Below, in pieces: positions 17,875-26,244 of a stretch of 38,055 nucleotides of DNA. Made by a program: the position numbers and the translations under genes. This DNA comes from Planctomycetaceae bacterium (GTDB taxonomy: Bacteria > Planctomycetota > Planctomycetia > Planctomycetales > Planctomycetaceae). The notes beneath the pieces are model-generated. The model worked only from the letters and a program-made list of their open reading frames with translations, did no database searches and was not told where the DNA came from. Numbering within the stretch: position 1 is the first letter of the stretch; every line of letters begins with the position of its first letter. The DNA is taken from assembly GCA_002724315.1 (NCBI GenBank), contig PBOJ01000137.1:1-38055 (forward strand), in the 5' to 3' direction.

Positions 17875-18281
17875 CGCCGCCGACAACCGAAGAACTGCTG
17901 GCGTTCCTCGAAGAACAGTTGTCCGCTGAGCGGATGGCCGAGATTGAGCAGGCACTTCGCAGCGACGTGGATCTGCAGCAACGGTTGGCCGGTGTGGTTC
18001 GTCAGCACGACCCGGGCGCCCACTCAGTGGGGGCCATCTGGCGTCGGCGGCGATTGAGTTGCCCGTCGCGGAGTGACCTGGGCAGTTTTCTGCTGGGTGC
18101 CCTGGAACCGATCCGGACCGAGTACATCGAGTTTCACCTGCGGGTGATCGGTTGCCGTTACTGTGCGGCCAACCTGTCGGACCTGGAGCAGGAGGCTGGC
18201 GACCAGGCCGAAGAGGTGACACGCCGGCGACAGAAGTTCTTCCAGAGTTCGGCCGGTCACCTCGCCAACGACGAAGAATGA
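17871..18281 (+). CDS. Small Cys/His protein, anti-sigma-like, coupled to cytochrome gene
   Basis: 136-residue soluble protein starting at a GTG that overlaps the TGA of the large cytochrome gene. It has an acidic helical N-terminus (TEELLAFLEEQLS), a basic segment (WRRRRLSCPSRSDLGSFLLGAL, broken here around C64) and the triad H89-x5-C95-x2-C98 (GCRYCAANL). It ends with a charged helix. The His/Cys spacing is close to, but not the same as, the HxxxCxxC of zinc anti-sigma factors. I recall similar small proteins in planctomycetes, but cannot confirm a function. Translational coupling suggests it is made with the cytochrome, perhaps as a regulator or assembly factor. The hairpin at 18279-18300 begins at its stop codon. 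Confidence 0.72.
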   Translation: MTPPTTEELLAFLEEQLSAERMAEIEQALRSDVDLQQRLAGVVRQHDPGAHSVGAIWRRRRLSCPSRSDLGSFLLGALEPIRTEYIEFHLRVIGCRYCAANLSDLEQEAGDQAEEVTRRRQKFFQSSAGHLANDEE

Positions 18282-18300
18282 CCGGCCGCCGCCGGGGTCA
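18279..18300 (+). terminator. Hairpin plus T-run at convergent gene ends
   Basis: TGACC / GGTCA arms, with an inner GG/CC pair, a 2-base bulge and a 6-base loop, followed on the + strand by CTTTTTCTTCTT (18301 onward). The left arm contains the stop of the small Cys/His gene and the right arm contains the stop of the TPR gene. The T-run doubles as the poly-lysine C-terminus of the TPR protein on the opposite strand. It is a plausible intrinsic terminator for the cytochrome operon. Confidence 0.55.
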
Positions 18301-19095
18301 CTTTTTCTTCTTCGTTTTGGCCGCCTTGGCGGTCAGCAGTTCGTAGTGCAGTCGACCCACCTGCCACATGTAGTGAGGGCCGAACCCGGATCGTGGCCCC
18401 CAGGTGTTGGCGACCGATTGCCGCAGATGCTCGACAGCCTTCTTGTCCCGGTTGTGGATGGCGTGGTCGAGACCGATGTAGAGGTGGGCGTAGAAGTGCC
18501 GTTTCTCCCGCTCGGTGTCACTGATCTTGGCTGCCTTGATGTCGGCCAGGATCTTCTCGGGCTTGATCGTCTCGGAGAACAGCTTGTAGACCGAGGGGAA
18601 TGGTTCGCGGTCATCCTTCTTGTACTTCAGCAGTCCCTGGCGGGCCTTTTTCAGCCCGTAGGCGCGGGCCTGAGAGAAGAATCGCCAGATGCCGTTTTCG
18701 CGATCGACGTTGTCGAAGCTGTCATAGATCTCGAACTGGTGAGCGGCTTTCTTGAAGTCCCTGGCATAGAACCAGGCGATGCCACGTCGCCAGTGCGACT
18801 TGTCGAGGCTCTTGTCCAACTCGACCATCTTCTCGTAGTCAGCGACGGACTTGTCGAATTGTCCGAGGAAGAAATGGGCGTCGGCGCGACGGGAGTAGAA
18901 TCCGACCCGGTCGGGTTGCTGTTTGATCTGTTCGGTGAGCTCGGCGACCTGTTTCTCCCAGGCACTGGTCATCATCTTGCGGGTCTCTTTCGAGAGCGGA
19001 TGCTTGGCGGGGGCTTCTGCTTTCAGGTCCGGTTGCGGCGAGGCCAGGAGAGTGACCAGGAACAGGGCGATGGCTGCGGATTGCGGGCGTATCAT
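18298..19095 (-). CDS. Exported tetratricopeptide-repeat protein
   Basis: 265-residue protein with a signal peptide (1 to about 26). Helical repeats of TPR type run from about residue 47 to 130, recognisable by alternating small and aromatic residues as in SRRADAHFFLGQFDKSVADYEKM (around 68-90). More degenerate helices follow to about 250, and the C-terminus is very basic (KTKKKK). TPR domains bind other proteins, so a periplasmic scaffold or assembly role is likely; no enzyme motif is seen. It is monocistronic, converges on the small Cys/His gene with 16 bp between stops, and is divergent from the SDR gene across 144 bp. Confidence 0.8.
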   Translation of the reverse strand: MIRPQSAAIALFLVTLLASPQPDLKAEAPAKHPLSKETRKMMTSAWEKQVAELTEQIKQQPDRVGFYSRRADAHFFLGQFDKSVADYEKMVELDKSLDKSHWRRGIAWFYARDFKKAAHQFEIYDSFDNVDRENGIWRFFSQARAYGLKKARQGLLKYKKDDREPFPSVYKLFSETIKPEKILADIKAAKISDTEREKRHFYAHLYIGLDHAIHNRDKKAVEHLRQSVANTWGPRSGFGPHYMWQVGRLHYELLTAKAAKTKKKK

Positions 19096-19239
19096 GAGGG
19101 GGCTCCGGAAAGCGATCGTCGGCCGGTTGGCCGCCGGCGGTGATCATACCGGCCGATGAGATCGGTCGCTACACTCGCCGGAAGTCGACGACCCCTGGGT
19201 GGTCGTCCGAGAACCGGCTCGAGGAGCGGGGGGAAGATC

Positions 19240-19998
19240 ATGACGGACCTGGGTGGTCGAGTGGCGGTGGTGACCGGTGGTGGACGTGGAATCGGTGCGG
19301 CCACCTGTCGTCGGCTGTCGGAGGCCGGCGCCAAGGTGGTGGTGGCCGAGATTGATGCCGAGTCGGGGCAGGGGGTGGCCGATGAGATCACCGACGGGGT
19401 GTTCATCGAGACCGACGTGGCCTGCGAGGACAGCGTTCGCGAGATGGTGTCACGGGTAGTCGAAGAACTCGGTGGGATCGACATCCTGGTCAACAACGCC
19501 GCGGTGTTCGTGATGCGGGGCATCGATGCCAGTGACGAGGAGTGGCGACGAAGCCTGGAAGTCAACGTGCTGGGAGCAGCTCGTGTGGCCCGAGCGGTGG
19601 TGCCGTTGATGCAGGCGGCCGGTCGCGGGGCCATCGTCAACCTCGGCTCGATTTCCAGTTTCCTGGCCCAGCCCGAGTTCGTCACTTACAACGCGTCGAA
19701 GGCCGCCATTGTCAGCATGACGCGGTGCCTGGCACTGGATATGGCACCCCACGGGATCCGGGTCAATGCCGTGTGTCCCGGGACGGTCTGGACGCCGGTG
19801 GTGGAGCGGATGGCGCGGGATGAAGGACTCGATCGACAGGCGGCCGAGACACATCCGGATTTTGGCGGGGCACACATGCTGTGCCGGTTGGCCGAGCCGA
19901 GAGAAATCGCCAACGCCGTCTGTTTCCTCGCCTCCGACGAAGCCTCGTTCATCACCGCCGAGTGCCTGATGGTCGACGGGGGTTACGCGGCGAAGTGA
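19240..19998 (+). CDS. Short-chain dehydrogenase/reductase (SDR)
   Basis: Classical NAD(P)-dependent SDR of 252 residues. It shows the cofactor motif TGGGRGIG (12-19), D60 before the adenine pocket, NNA (85-87), and the catalytic set S137/S139, Y150 and K154 in YNASK. The C-terminal segment ends in VDGGYAAK. The acidic E37 region after strand 2 (AEIDAE) favours NAD over NADP. The substrate is probably an alcohol or sugar. The ATG at 19240 sits behind a strong GGGGGGAAG ribosome site. It is a single gene, convergent with the ZIP transporter with one base between the stop codons. Confidence 0.92.
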   Translation: MTDLGGRVAVVTGGGRGIGAATCRRLSEAGAKVVVAEIDAESGQGVADEITDGVFIETDVACEDSVREMVSRVVEELGGIDILVNNAAVFVMRGIDASDEEWRRSLEVNVLGAARVARAVVPLMQAAGRGAIVNLGSISSFLAQPEFVTYNASKAAIVSMTRCLALDMAPHGIRVNAVCPGTVWTPVVERMARDEGLDRQAAETHPDFGGAHMLCRLAEPREIANAVCFLASDEASFITAECLMVDGGYAAK

Positions 19999-19999
19999 T

Positions 20000-20926
20000 T
20001 CAGAGGTCGGCCGGAGCGGTGGCAGTGGGTGGGACGGCGTGGTGGTTGTGCAGGTGCGGCGGTTCAACGAAGCGGATCGTCCATGCCAGGGCCACGCCTG
20101 CCAGCAGGCAGGCCGAGTACTTGATGCGGTCGTGCGAGTGGAACTGGATTTCCGGCAGCAGATCACCCAGGGCGATGCACAGGAATACCCCTGCCGAAAA
20201 AGCCAGCGAGGCCGGCACCAGGCGGCCGGCTGACGAGTCGCTGAGTTGCATGTCGATCAGCAGGTAGAACATCAACGCTGCGGCTGGACAGACCGCCGCG
20301 TAGACCAGGTTGACCTTCCACTGGGACTGCCGGGACCATCCTCCGGCGGCCATCAGGGTGGTGATCGACATCGAATCGAGAGGCTTGTGGAGAGCGATGG
20401 CCAGAAAGGTGCCCACGCCGGCAAACGCGGCGGGCTGGGTGCCGCCGGCCGCTACCCCCGCCGCTACGGCGGTAGCCAGTGCCACGCCGTCGATCAGGGT
20501 GTGGATGGTCAGGCCCACGAACACCCCGGTCCAACTCAGGGAGTGTTGTGCTCCGTGGTGATGGGCGTGGCTGTCGTCGTGGTCATGATCACATGCCGGC
20601 ACCTCGTCGACGTTCTCCACAGATCCGTGCTGGTGAAAGTGCAACGCCCGCACCAGGAAGAACATTCCCAGGAGACCGATCATCAGGTACAGCATTGCCG
20701 TATCCAGAGATCCTCCGTGTTCGACCGAGTGTGGCAGCATGTGAAAACAGGCCACGCCGAGCATGAAACCGGCGACCAGGCTCATCAACGCGTGCAGACG
20801 CACGTGGGTGAATCGGATCACTCCGGGCAACCAGCCGCCCAGCAACGAGACGATCGCAATCAGGACGGAATAAGCCAGCAGTGTGATCACGATAGGTTGC
20901 CGACTGGAGGCAGAGGAGGGAGCCAA
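20000..20926 (-). CDS. ZIP family divalent metal transporter
   Basis: 308-residue inner-membrane protein with about eight hydrophobic helices and a His/Asp-rich cytoplasmic loop (about 112-128), typical of zinc or iron transporters of the ZIP family. The metal path motifs of TM4 (H142-x3-D146-G) and TM5 (H180-K-P-L-D184) are present. Canonical ZIPs carry HExP in TM5, so the Lys at 181 replaces the usual Glu. A second His cluster lies at the C-terminus (HLHNHH). The start is uncertain: TTG at 20926, or GTG at 20890, which would begin just before TM1; neither has a clear ribosome site. It is convergent with the SDR gene and upstream of tRNA-Gln on the other strand. Confidence 0.85.
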   Translation of the reverse strand: MAPSSASSRQPIVITLLAYSVLIAIVSLLGGWLPGVIRFTHVRLHALMSLVAGFMLGVACFHMLPHSVEHGGSLDTAMLYLMIGLLGMFFLVRALHFHQHGSVENVDEVPACDHDHDDSHAHHHGAQHSLSWTGVFVGLTIHTLIDGVALATAVAAGVAAGGTQPAAFAGVGTFLAIALHKPLDSMSITTLMAAGGWSRQSQWKVNLVYAAVCPAAALMFYLLIDMQLSDSSAGRLVPASLAFSAGVFLCIALGDLLPEIQFHSHDRIKYSACLLAGVALAWTIRFVEPPHLHNHHAVPPTATAPADL

Positions 20927-21022
20927 CGGGAGATGATCGGTCCGTTGGTCGCGTCAAGCTCGTAAGCCGTCGACTCTAGACGCCGCCGGGGGCGATTCTC
21001 AAGGCCGCGGCGGCGGATAGCA

Positions 21023-21051
21023 TTCGCGCCGCAAGAGACGGTGGCTATACT
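21023..21051 (+). promoter_or_regulatory. Candidate promoter of tRNA-Gln
   Basis: TATACT (21046-21051, 5 of 6 to consensus) ends 13 bases before the tRNA. A weak TTCGCG (21023-21028) sits at exactly 17 bp spacing. The -10 is convincing, the -35 poor. Confidence 0.45.
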
Positions 21052-21064
21052 CGGCCCACGCTTT

Positions 21065-21135
21065 TGCCCGATAGTGTAATGGTAGCACGAGTGACTCTGA
21101 ATCACTTAGTCTAGGTTCAAATCCTAGTCGGGCAA
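21065..21135 (+). tRNA. tRNA-Gln (anticodon CTG)
   Basis: A complete cloverleaf of 71 bases. Acceptor TGCCCGA pairs perfectly with TCGGGCA and the discriminator is A. There is a short D arm containing GGTAG. The anticodon stem AGTGA/TCACT has loop CTCTGAA, giving anticodon CTG, which reads CAG. The T arm CTAGG-TTCAAAT-CCTAG is perfect. No CCA is encoded directly after it. No gene lies within about 50 bp on the same strand. Confidence 0.95.
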
Positions 21136-21188
21136 CTTGTTTCGGGGCGCTCTTGGCCCTTGGAAACACGTACGGATCCGGGTGGCGT

Positions 21189-22211
21189 CTATGGGCTGTT
21201 CGCCCAGCCCTCGTCCTCGCCGATTCCCAGGGCTGTGGCTGCGTTCCGCCAGAAGATCCCTTCGATCTGGTCCCGTGAGAGTTCGGCCGTTTCGGCTGCG
21301 AACTTCAGGGACATCAGTTGCTCGTAGACCGACAGGATCGGTCGGCCGTCGCAGTGGGGGAACTGCAGCCCCGCCACGTCGGCATCGAAGTGCTGCCAGG
21401 CTCGGCCAAGGGCCGGGTAGTGGCCGTGGAAGAACGCCGCACCCACACCGTCGGACCCCCAGAAAATGCGGCTGGGATCTTCGCCGGTCAACAGTGTCAC
21501 GTACGGACGAACGTCGGTGACGGCTGACGTGTCGTAGTGAATGTTGGGCATGTCACGCAGTCGCTCGATCGCATGCTTGATGGGCCAGTAGGTGAAACTG
21601 CGTGCACAGTGGGCCAGGATCCAGCGAACGTTGGGGTACCGGCGGGTCGTGAACTCCTCGAGATCGTCGAGGTTGTGGGTGTCGGCACAGCCGTCGAACC
21701 GTGACAGGTGCATGGTGACCCACCAGCCGTGCTGGTTGGCCAGTTCGAGCTGTTCGTGAGGCAGGAACTCGTGGATGCGGCACTGGGCGATGTCGCCGGT
21801 CACCGAGTAGGTGCGGTAGGGCTTCAGCCCCACGAACTGCGGGTTCTGCATGTCCCGTTCGATGTCCTCGAGTTGGCACGAGGGCGTGACCAGGCGGTTG
21901 TGTCGAATTCCGGGGATACCCGCGATTTCCTGCCGGACCGATTCGACATGCTTGGCCACGTCGATGCCGCCGTAAGGAGTTCCCAGGATCAGGTACTGCA
22001 TGTTCCGACCGGGATAGAGGACCTCGGCCCACGAGTTGAGCGTCTCGAGGGTGTCCTCGGGGCGACCGCTACCGGTGTCGGGGTCCGAGTGATTCGAATG
22101 CCAGTAGCAGTGGATGTGAGCATCCAGGACCCGGTCCGGGACAAAGTCGGCAAGTTCCTCGTCCCAGATCACGCGGTCACAGTCACGGTAGTCGATCTTG
22201 AGTTCTGTCAT
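21189..22211 (-). CDS. Amidohydrolase-2 family metal hydrolase
   Basis: TIM-barrel amidohydrolase of 340 residues (COG2159-like). Metal and catalytic landmarks are D30-x-H32-x-H34 at strand 1, H168 (TMHLSR), H201 (LAHCAR) and D254 (WGSDG). The family includes decarboxylases such as ACMSD and hydrolases of lactones and amides, so the substrate is open. There is no signal peptide, so it is cytoplasmic. The ATG at 22211 has GGGAGTGA at suitable spacing; a GTG at 22223 would add only four residues. It is divergent from the cupin gene across about 160 bp. Confidence 0.87.
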   Translation of the reverse strand: MTELKIDYRDCDRVIWDEELADFVPDRVLDAHIHCYWHSNHSDPDTGSGRPEDTLETLNSWAEVLYPGRNMQYLILGTPYGGIDVAKHVESVRQEIAGIPGIRHNRLVTPSCQLEDIERDMQNPQFVGLKPYRTYSVTGDIAQCRIHEFLPHEQLELANQHGWWVTMHLSRFDGCADTHNLDDLEEFTTRRYPNVRWILAHCARSFTYWPIKHAIERLRDMPNIHYDTSAVTDVRPYVTLLTGEDPSRIFWGSDGVGAAFFHGHYPALGRAWQHFDADVAGLQFPHCDGRPILSVYEQLMSLKFAAETAELSRDQIEGIFWRNAATALGIGEDEGWANSP

Positions 22212-22372
22212 TCCGGCAGTCACTCCCTGGTTTCTGTGAACGGGACCAGTCTAGTTCGACCCGGCCGTGAATTGCCATTTCGTGGCGAGGTTTTCGTTTG
22301 CCCCGCTGTTGCCAGGGCGGTTCAATATCCGGTCTTTCGTCCTACAGAGTTTTTGTCGCACTGGAGCACAGC

Positions 22373-22858
22373 ATGCCGATCGCCAACTGGAAGACCCAGT
22401 CCCACAACCTCGTTCAGAGCCTGCTGTTCGCCAATCCTCATCGGGTGATTCGCATGCTGGTCCGAAACGAGAAGGGGGAGCGTCAGGAACGCAGCGAAAT
22501 CCCCGCCCCGGTCCTGCGGATCTACGAGACAGATGCGCCGCCGGAGCGGATGTGCCTGCAGACAATTCAGTGCGTGCAGCACATGTTGATTCCTCCCGGA
22601 CACCGGCACGTGCAGGAACTGCATATTCACCCTGATGCCGAGGAACTGGTGGTGGTGATGAGCGGCAGCGGGACCGCGTTTCTTGACGGTGAGAGTTCTC
22701 CGGTTACCGCGGGCGATGTGATCCACATCCCGCCTGACACCGAGCACGAAATCCGCAACACCAGCGACGAACTGCTGGGCGTGCTGTTCCTGGCCGCACC
22801 GGTTGGCGAGGGGCTGACCCGGTTGGCCGAAGCCCAGGCGAGGGAATCGGCCGGGTGA
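22373..22858 (+). CDS. Cupin-domain protein
   Basis: Single-domain cupin of 161 residues. Motif 1 is H84-I-H86 with an acidic residue at E90/E91 and following Gly. Motif 2 is GDVIHIPPDTEHEIRN (114-129) with H125. Together they form the usual three-His, one-Glu metal site in the barrel. Cupins of this size act as isomerases, dioxygenases or sugar-binding proteins; nothing here decides between them. The ATG at 22373 is preceded by GGAG. It may be co-regulated with the divergent amidohydrolase (inference). Confidence 0.85.
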   Translation: MPIANWKTQSHNLVQSLLFANPHRVIRMLVRNEKGERQERSEIPAPVLRIYETDAPPERMCLQTIQCVQHMLIPPGHRHVQELHIHPDAEELVVVMSGSGTAFLDGESSPVTAGDVIHIPPDTEHEIRNTSDELLGVLFLAAPVGEGLTRLAEAQARESAG

Positions 22859-22870
22859 TCGGACTGTGTG

Positions 22871-22888
22871 ATCAGTGCCGTGACTGAT
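22871..22888 (+). terminator. Short hairpin after the cupin gene
   Basis: ATCAGT / ACTGAT, a perfect 6-bp stem with loop GCCGTG, lies between the cupin stop (22858) and the next start (22903). There is no T-run, so it may only mark the end of the cupin transcript. Confidence 0.3.
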
Positions 22889-22902
22889 TATCCTGATAGT
22901 CC

Positions 22903-24816
22903 ATGCAATTGTTTGTTCTCCAGAGGTGGGTGGCCTTACTGGCCGTGGCGGTTGTCGCGGTGACCGGTTCGGTTGGGGCCGAGGATCGCGGGCCGCACTG
23001 GGCTTTTCAGCCGGTCGGCCGTCACGTGGTGCCCGACGTTCCGGGCCCGACTGCGATCGACCGTTTCGTGAGGGATCGCCTGTCAGCCCGTCGGCTGGCT
23101 CCATCGGAAGCGGCACCCGAAACAGTCCAGGTTCGTCGAGTGACCCTGGATCTCACCGGTTTGCTCCCGACGGCCGAGTCGGTTGCCGAATACGTCTCAG
23201 ATCGTCGTCCGGATCGCTGGGAACACCTGGTTGACCGGTTGCTCGCGTCACCGCAGTTCGGGGAACGCTGGGGCCGCCACTGGCTGGACCTGGCCCGTTA
23301 TGCCGACAGCAGTGGCTACGAAGCCGACACCCCGCGACAGATCTGGCCCTACCGTGACTGGGTGATCGACGCCTGGAATGCCGACATGCCGTTCGAGCAG
23401 TTTGTCACCGAACAACTGGCCGGGGACCTGTTGCCTGGAGCGGGGGTGTCGCAGAAGATCGCCACCGGCTTCCAGTGCAACGTGATCTACGATCCCGGGG
23501 TCCGTTACGAGGCGATCGTCGACCAGGTGCAGACGGTTGGTTCGGTCTTTCTGGGGCTCACACTGGGCTGTGCGCAGTGTCATACCCACAAGACCGACCC
23601 GGTCTCGCACGAGGAGTTTTACCGGCTCTACGCGTTCTTCAACGAGACGGTGATGGAGCGGTTTCCGCTGCCGGGTTTCGATCCCGGATACCGTGACGGA
23701 CTGGTGGTTGCGAAGGACAAGAAGGCCGACCGGCCCAGCGGTCCCGCCACGCTGGTCCTCAAGTCCGCTCCCCAGCCGACCCACATCTTCGAGCAGGGCG
23801 ATCCTTCCCAGCCGGGGCCGAAAGTGGCAACGGGTTTTCCTGCGTTTCTACCAGCCGGGGATGTTCTGAGGCCCGCGGCGGCGCCCAGTCGTATCGACCT
23901 CGCCGGGTGGATTCTCTCGGATGACAATCCCCTCACCGATCGCGTCACGGTCAACCGTGTTTGGCAGCGGTTGTTTGGTCGGGGCCTGGTGGAGACGGAA
24001 AATGATTTTGGAATGCAGACGCCGTGCCCATTGCATCTGGAACTGCTGGATTACCTGGCCCTGAAATTCCGGCGGCACAACAGGCGATTCAAGCCACTGA
24101 TCCGTTTGATTGTTCGCTCGGCGACCTATCGCCAATCCAGTCGCGTGCGAGCTGACTTGTCGGCGGTTGACGCGGAGAACCGTCTGCTGGGCCGGCAACG
24201 GAGGTTGCGGCTTGAGGCCGAGGTGATTCGTGATATCACCCTGCAGGCCGGTGGAATCCTGTCCACAAAGATGAAGGGGCCGAGCGTGTTCCCCGATCAA
24301 ACGGCCGGCGTGCTGGATGCACGTGCGACGGCCGCGAAATGGACACCGAGTTCGGGTGAGGATCGCTGGCGACGCGGCATGTACACCTGGCACTGGCGGC
24401 TGACGCCTCATCCGCTGAAACCGCTGTTCGATGCTCCCGAGGGTGTGACCTCCTGCACCCGACGCGATCGATCCAACGTCCCCGTGCAGGCGCTGGCACT
24501 GCTCAATGACAGTTCCTTTTATACGGCCGCACGAGGCCTGGGCGGCTGGAGCTGGAAACGGGGGGAGTCGAACCCCAAATGCGTCGACGCCCTGTTTTTC
24601 CGGTGTCTCGGGCGTACTCCTTCACAGGTTGAACGCACGGTGCTGTTGGACCTTTTGGCTGATCAACGGAGGACATTGATCAGCGACGTTCGTGCCTGTC
24701 GTGCCATCCTGGGGATCGATGCCGCAGCCGATGGGGACCGCCTGGCGGACCGGGCTGCGTGGGTGCTGGTCGCAAGAGCGGTGCTCAATCTCGACGAGTT
24801 CTTTACCCGGGAATGA
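22903..24816 (+). CDS. DUF1549/DUF1553 planctomycete exported protein, short form
   Basis: 637-residue exported protein with a signal peptide (about 1-26). DUF1549 (about 47-250) includes WGRHWLDLARYADSSGY and the conserved GCAQCHTHKTDPVSHEEFYRLYAFFNE block; the CAQCH motif is at 223-227. A short linker leads to DUF1553 (about 330-610, with DRVTVNRVWQRLFGRGLV and the SNVPVQALALLND block). Full-length relatives carry an N-terminal haem-binding PSCyt1 domain and often a LamG insert; both are absent here. Function is unknown, but these genes are nearly always next to a DUF1501 gene, as here. The ATG at 22903 lacks an obvious ribosome site. The next gene starts within its last codons (ATGA). Confidence 0.88.
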   Translation: MQLFVLQRWVALLAVAVVAVTGSVGAEDRGPHWAFQPVGRHVVPDVPGPTAIDRFVRDRLSARRLAPSEAAPETVQVRRVTLDLTGLLPTAESVAEYVSDRRPDRWEHLVDRLLASPQFGERWGRHWLDLARYADSSGYEADTPRQIWPYRDWVIDAWNADMPFEQFVTEQLAGDLLPGAGVSQKIATGFQCNVIYDPGVRYEAIVDQVQTVGSVFLGLTLGCAQCHTHKTDPVSHEEFYRLYAFFNETVMERFPLPGFDPGYRDGLVVAKDKKADRPSGPATLVLKSAPQPTHIFEQGDPSQPGPKVATGFPAFLPAGDVLRPAAAPSRIDLAGWILSDDNPLTDRVTVNRVWQRLFGRGLVETENDFGMQTPCPLHLELLDYLALKFRRHNRRFKPLIRLIVRSATYRQSSRVRADLSAVDAENRLLGRQRRLRLEAEVIRDITLQAGGILSTKMKGPSVFPDQTAGVLDARATAAKWTPSSGEDRWRRGMYTWHWRLTPHPLKPLFDAPEGVTSCTRRDRSNVPVQALALLNDSSFYTAARGLGGWSWKRGESNPKCVDALFFRCLGRTPSQVERTVLLDLLADQRRTLISDVRACRAILGIDAAADGDRLADRAAWVLVARAVLNLDEFFTRE

Positions 24817-26243
24817 CGATGGCCATCGACAACATCTTGCCTGCCGCGGGCTCGACGGTTGTGTCCCGTCGTGCGTTTTTCGGCGCTGGTGGTGTGTCAC
24901 TGGCCTCCCTGGCGATGTCCGATTTGGCCACAGCCGCCAACCGGCCGACGTTGCCACGGTCGCATTTTGCCCCCCGGGCCCGTTCGGTGATCTTTCTGTT
25001 CCAGGTCGGGGGGCCCAGCCAGTTGGACCTGTTTGACCCGAAGCCGGAATTGAACCGGCGGGACGGCCAGGAGTTGCCCGAAAGCCTGCTGAAGCAGGTC
25101 ACGTTTGCCCAGATCCAGGAGAAGCGGCCACGATTGATGGGCTCGCCCTACCGGTTCCGCCGTCACGGCGAAAGTGGAGCGTGGGTTTCGGAACTGGTGC
25201 CGCACATGGCCGGAATTGTCGACCAGATCACGATTGCTCGTACGGTACGGACCGATGACACGAACCACATGTTTGCCGAACTGTTGATGAACACCGGCTG
25301 GCGGCGATTCGGCAGGCCGAGCCTGGGCAGTTGGGTGGCCTATGGCCTGGGCAGTGAATCGCACGAGATGCCGGCGTTTTTGGTGCTGGGGTCCAAGCCG
25401 CGAAGCAAGAGCGCCAACTACGGCAGCGGGTTCTTGCCGTCACAATTCCAGGGAACGGTGTTGCGCGACGCCGGGGAACCGATCGTGAACCTGGCCAACC
25501 CGCCCGGTGTCACACCCGGACGGCAGCGACTCACGATCGACGCGATCAACCGTTTGAACCTCCGGCGGCTGGAAGCCACTGGCGACGACGAGATTCGTGC
25601 CCGGATTGCCAGCTACGAGATGGCGTTCCGGATGCAGGCCCGGGCTCCGGAACTGCTCTCCCTGGGCGGTGAGACACGTGAGACACTGGGCCTGTACGGG
25701 ATCGATGATCCCGCGAAACCGTCGTTTGCGAGAAATTGCCTGCTGGCCCGGAGACTTGTTGAGAAGGGAGTCCGGTTCGTCCAGGTGTTCCACGGTGACT
25801 GGGATCACCACACCGACATCGGCAACCGTTTGCCTCACGAGTGCCGTGTCACCGACCAGGGCTCGGCCGCGCTGGTGACGGACCTGGCCCGCCGAGGGTT
25901 GCTGGATGACACGCTGGTCATCTGGGGTGGGGAACTGGGGCGGACCCCCGTGGCACAGAAGCCGATGGCGGCGGGAGGCCGCGTGGGCCGTGATCACCAG
26001 ATCGAAGCCTTCACGATGTGGATGGCCGGCGGCGGGGTGCGGCCCGGCCAGGTCATCGGCGACACCAACGACCTGGGGTGTTTGCCGACCGAGGACGGCT
26101 GGCATGTCTATGACCTGCAGGCGACGATCCTGCACGCGCTGGGCCTGGACCACGAACGGTTGACCTACCGTTACGAGGGGCGTGAGTTCCGCCTGACCGA
26201 CATTCACGGCGAGGTGAAACCGGAGCTGTTCTCGCGGGCGTGA
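24813..26243 (+). CDS. DUF1501 (sulfatase-like fold) secreted protein, first copy
   Basis: 476-residue protein with a twin-arginine-type leader (S-R19-R20-A-F-F, hydrophobic stretch to about 40) and the DUF1501 signature FQVGGPSQLDLFDPKP (63-78). Later landmarks are GGELGRTP and GRDHQIEAFTMWMAGGGV. DUF1501 is distantly related to alkaline phosphatase/sulfatase folds and has no known substrate. It is co-expressed with the DUF1549/1553 protein, whose stop overlaps its start (ATGA), so they probably form a complex or share a pathway. Its stop is one base from that of the convergent Gfo/Idh/MocA gene. Confidence 0.9.
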   Translation: MTMAIDNILPAAGSTVVSRRAFFGAGGVSLASLAMSDLATAANRPTLPRSHFAPRARSVIFLFQVGGPSQLDLFDPKPELNRRDGQELPESLLKQVTFAQIQEKRPRLMGSPYRFRRHGESGAWVSELVPHMAGIVDQITIARTVRTDDTNHMFAELLMNTGWRRFGRPSLGSWVAYGLGSESHEMPAFLVLGSKPRSKSANYGSGFLPSQFQGTVLRDAGEPIVNLANPPGVTPGRQRLTIDAINRLNLRRLEATGDDEIRARIASYEMAFRMQARAPELLSLGGETRETLGLYGIDDPAKPSFARNCLLARRLVEKGVRFVQVFHGDWDHHTDIGNRLPHECRVTDQGSAALVTDLARRGLLDDTLVIWGGELGRTPVAQKPMAAGGRVGRDHQIEAFTMWMAGGGVRPGQVIGDTNDLGCLPTEDGWHVYDLQATILHALGLDHERLTYRYEGREFRLTDIHGEVKPELFSRA

Positions 26244-26244
26244 A

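Noticed and set aside
21065-21135. tRNA-Gln as an integration site for a mobile element
   Set aside because: No integrase, no repeated 3' tRNA fragment and no phage gene is seen around it.
23569-23583. CAQCH in the DUF1549 protein as proof of a c-type cytochrome
   Set aside because: This motif is a fixed part of the DUF1549 family. Without the PSCyt1 domain, haem binding cannot be claimed from it alone.
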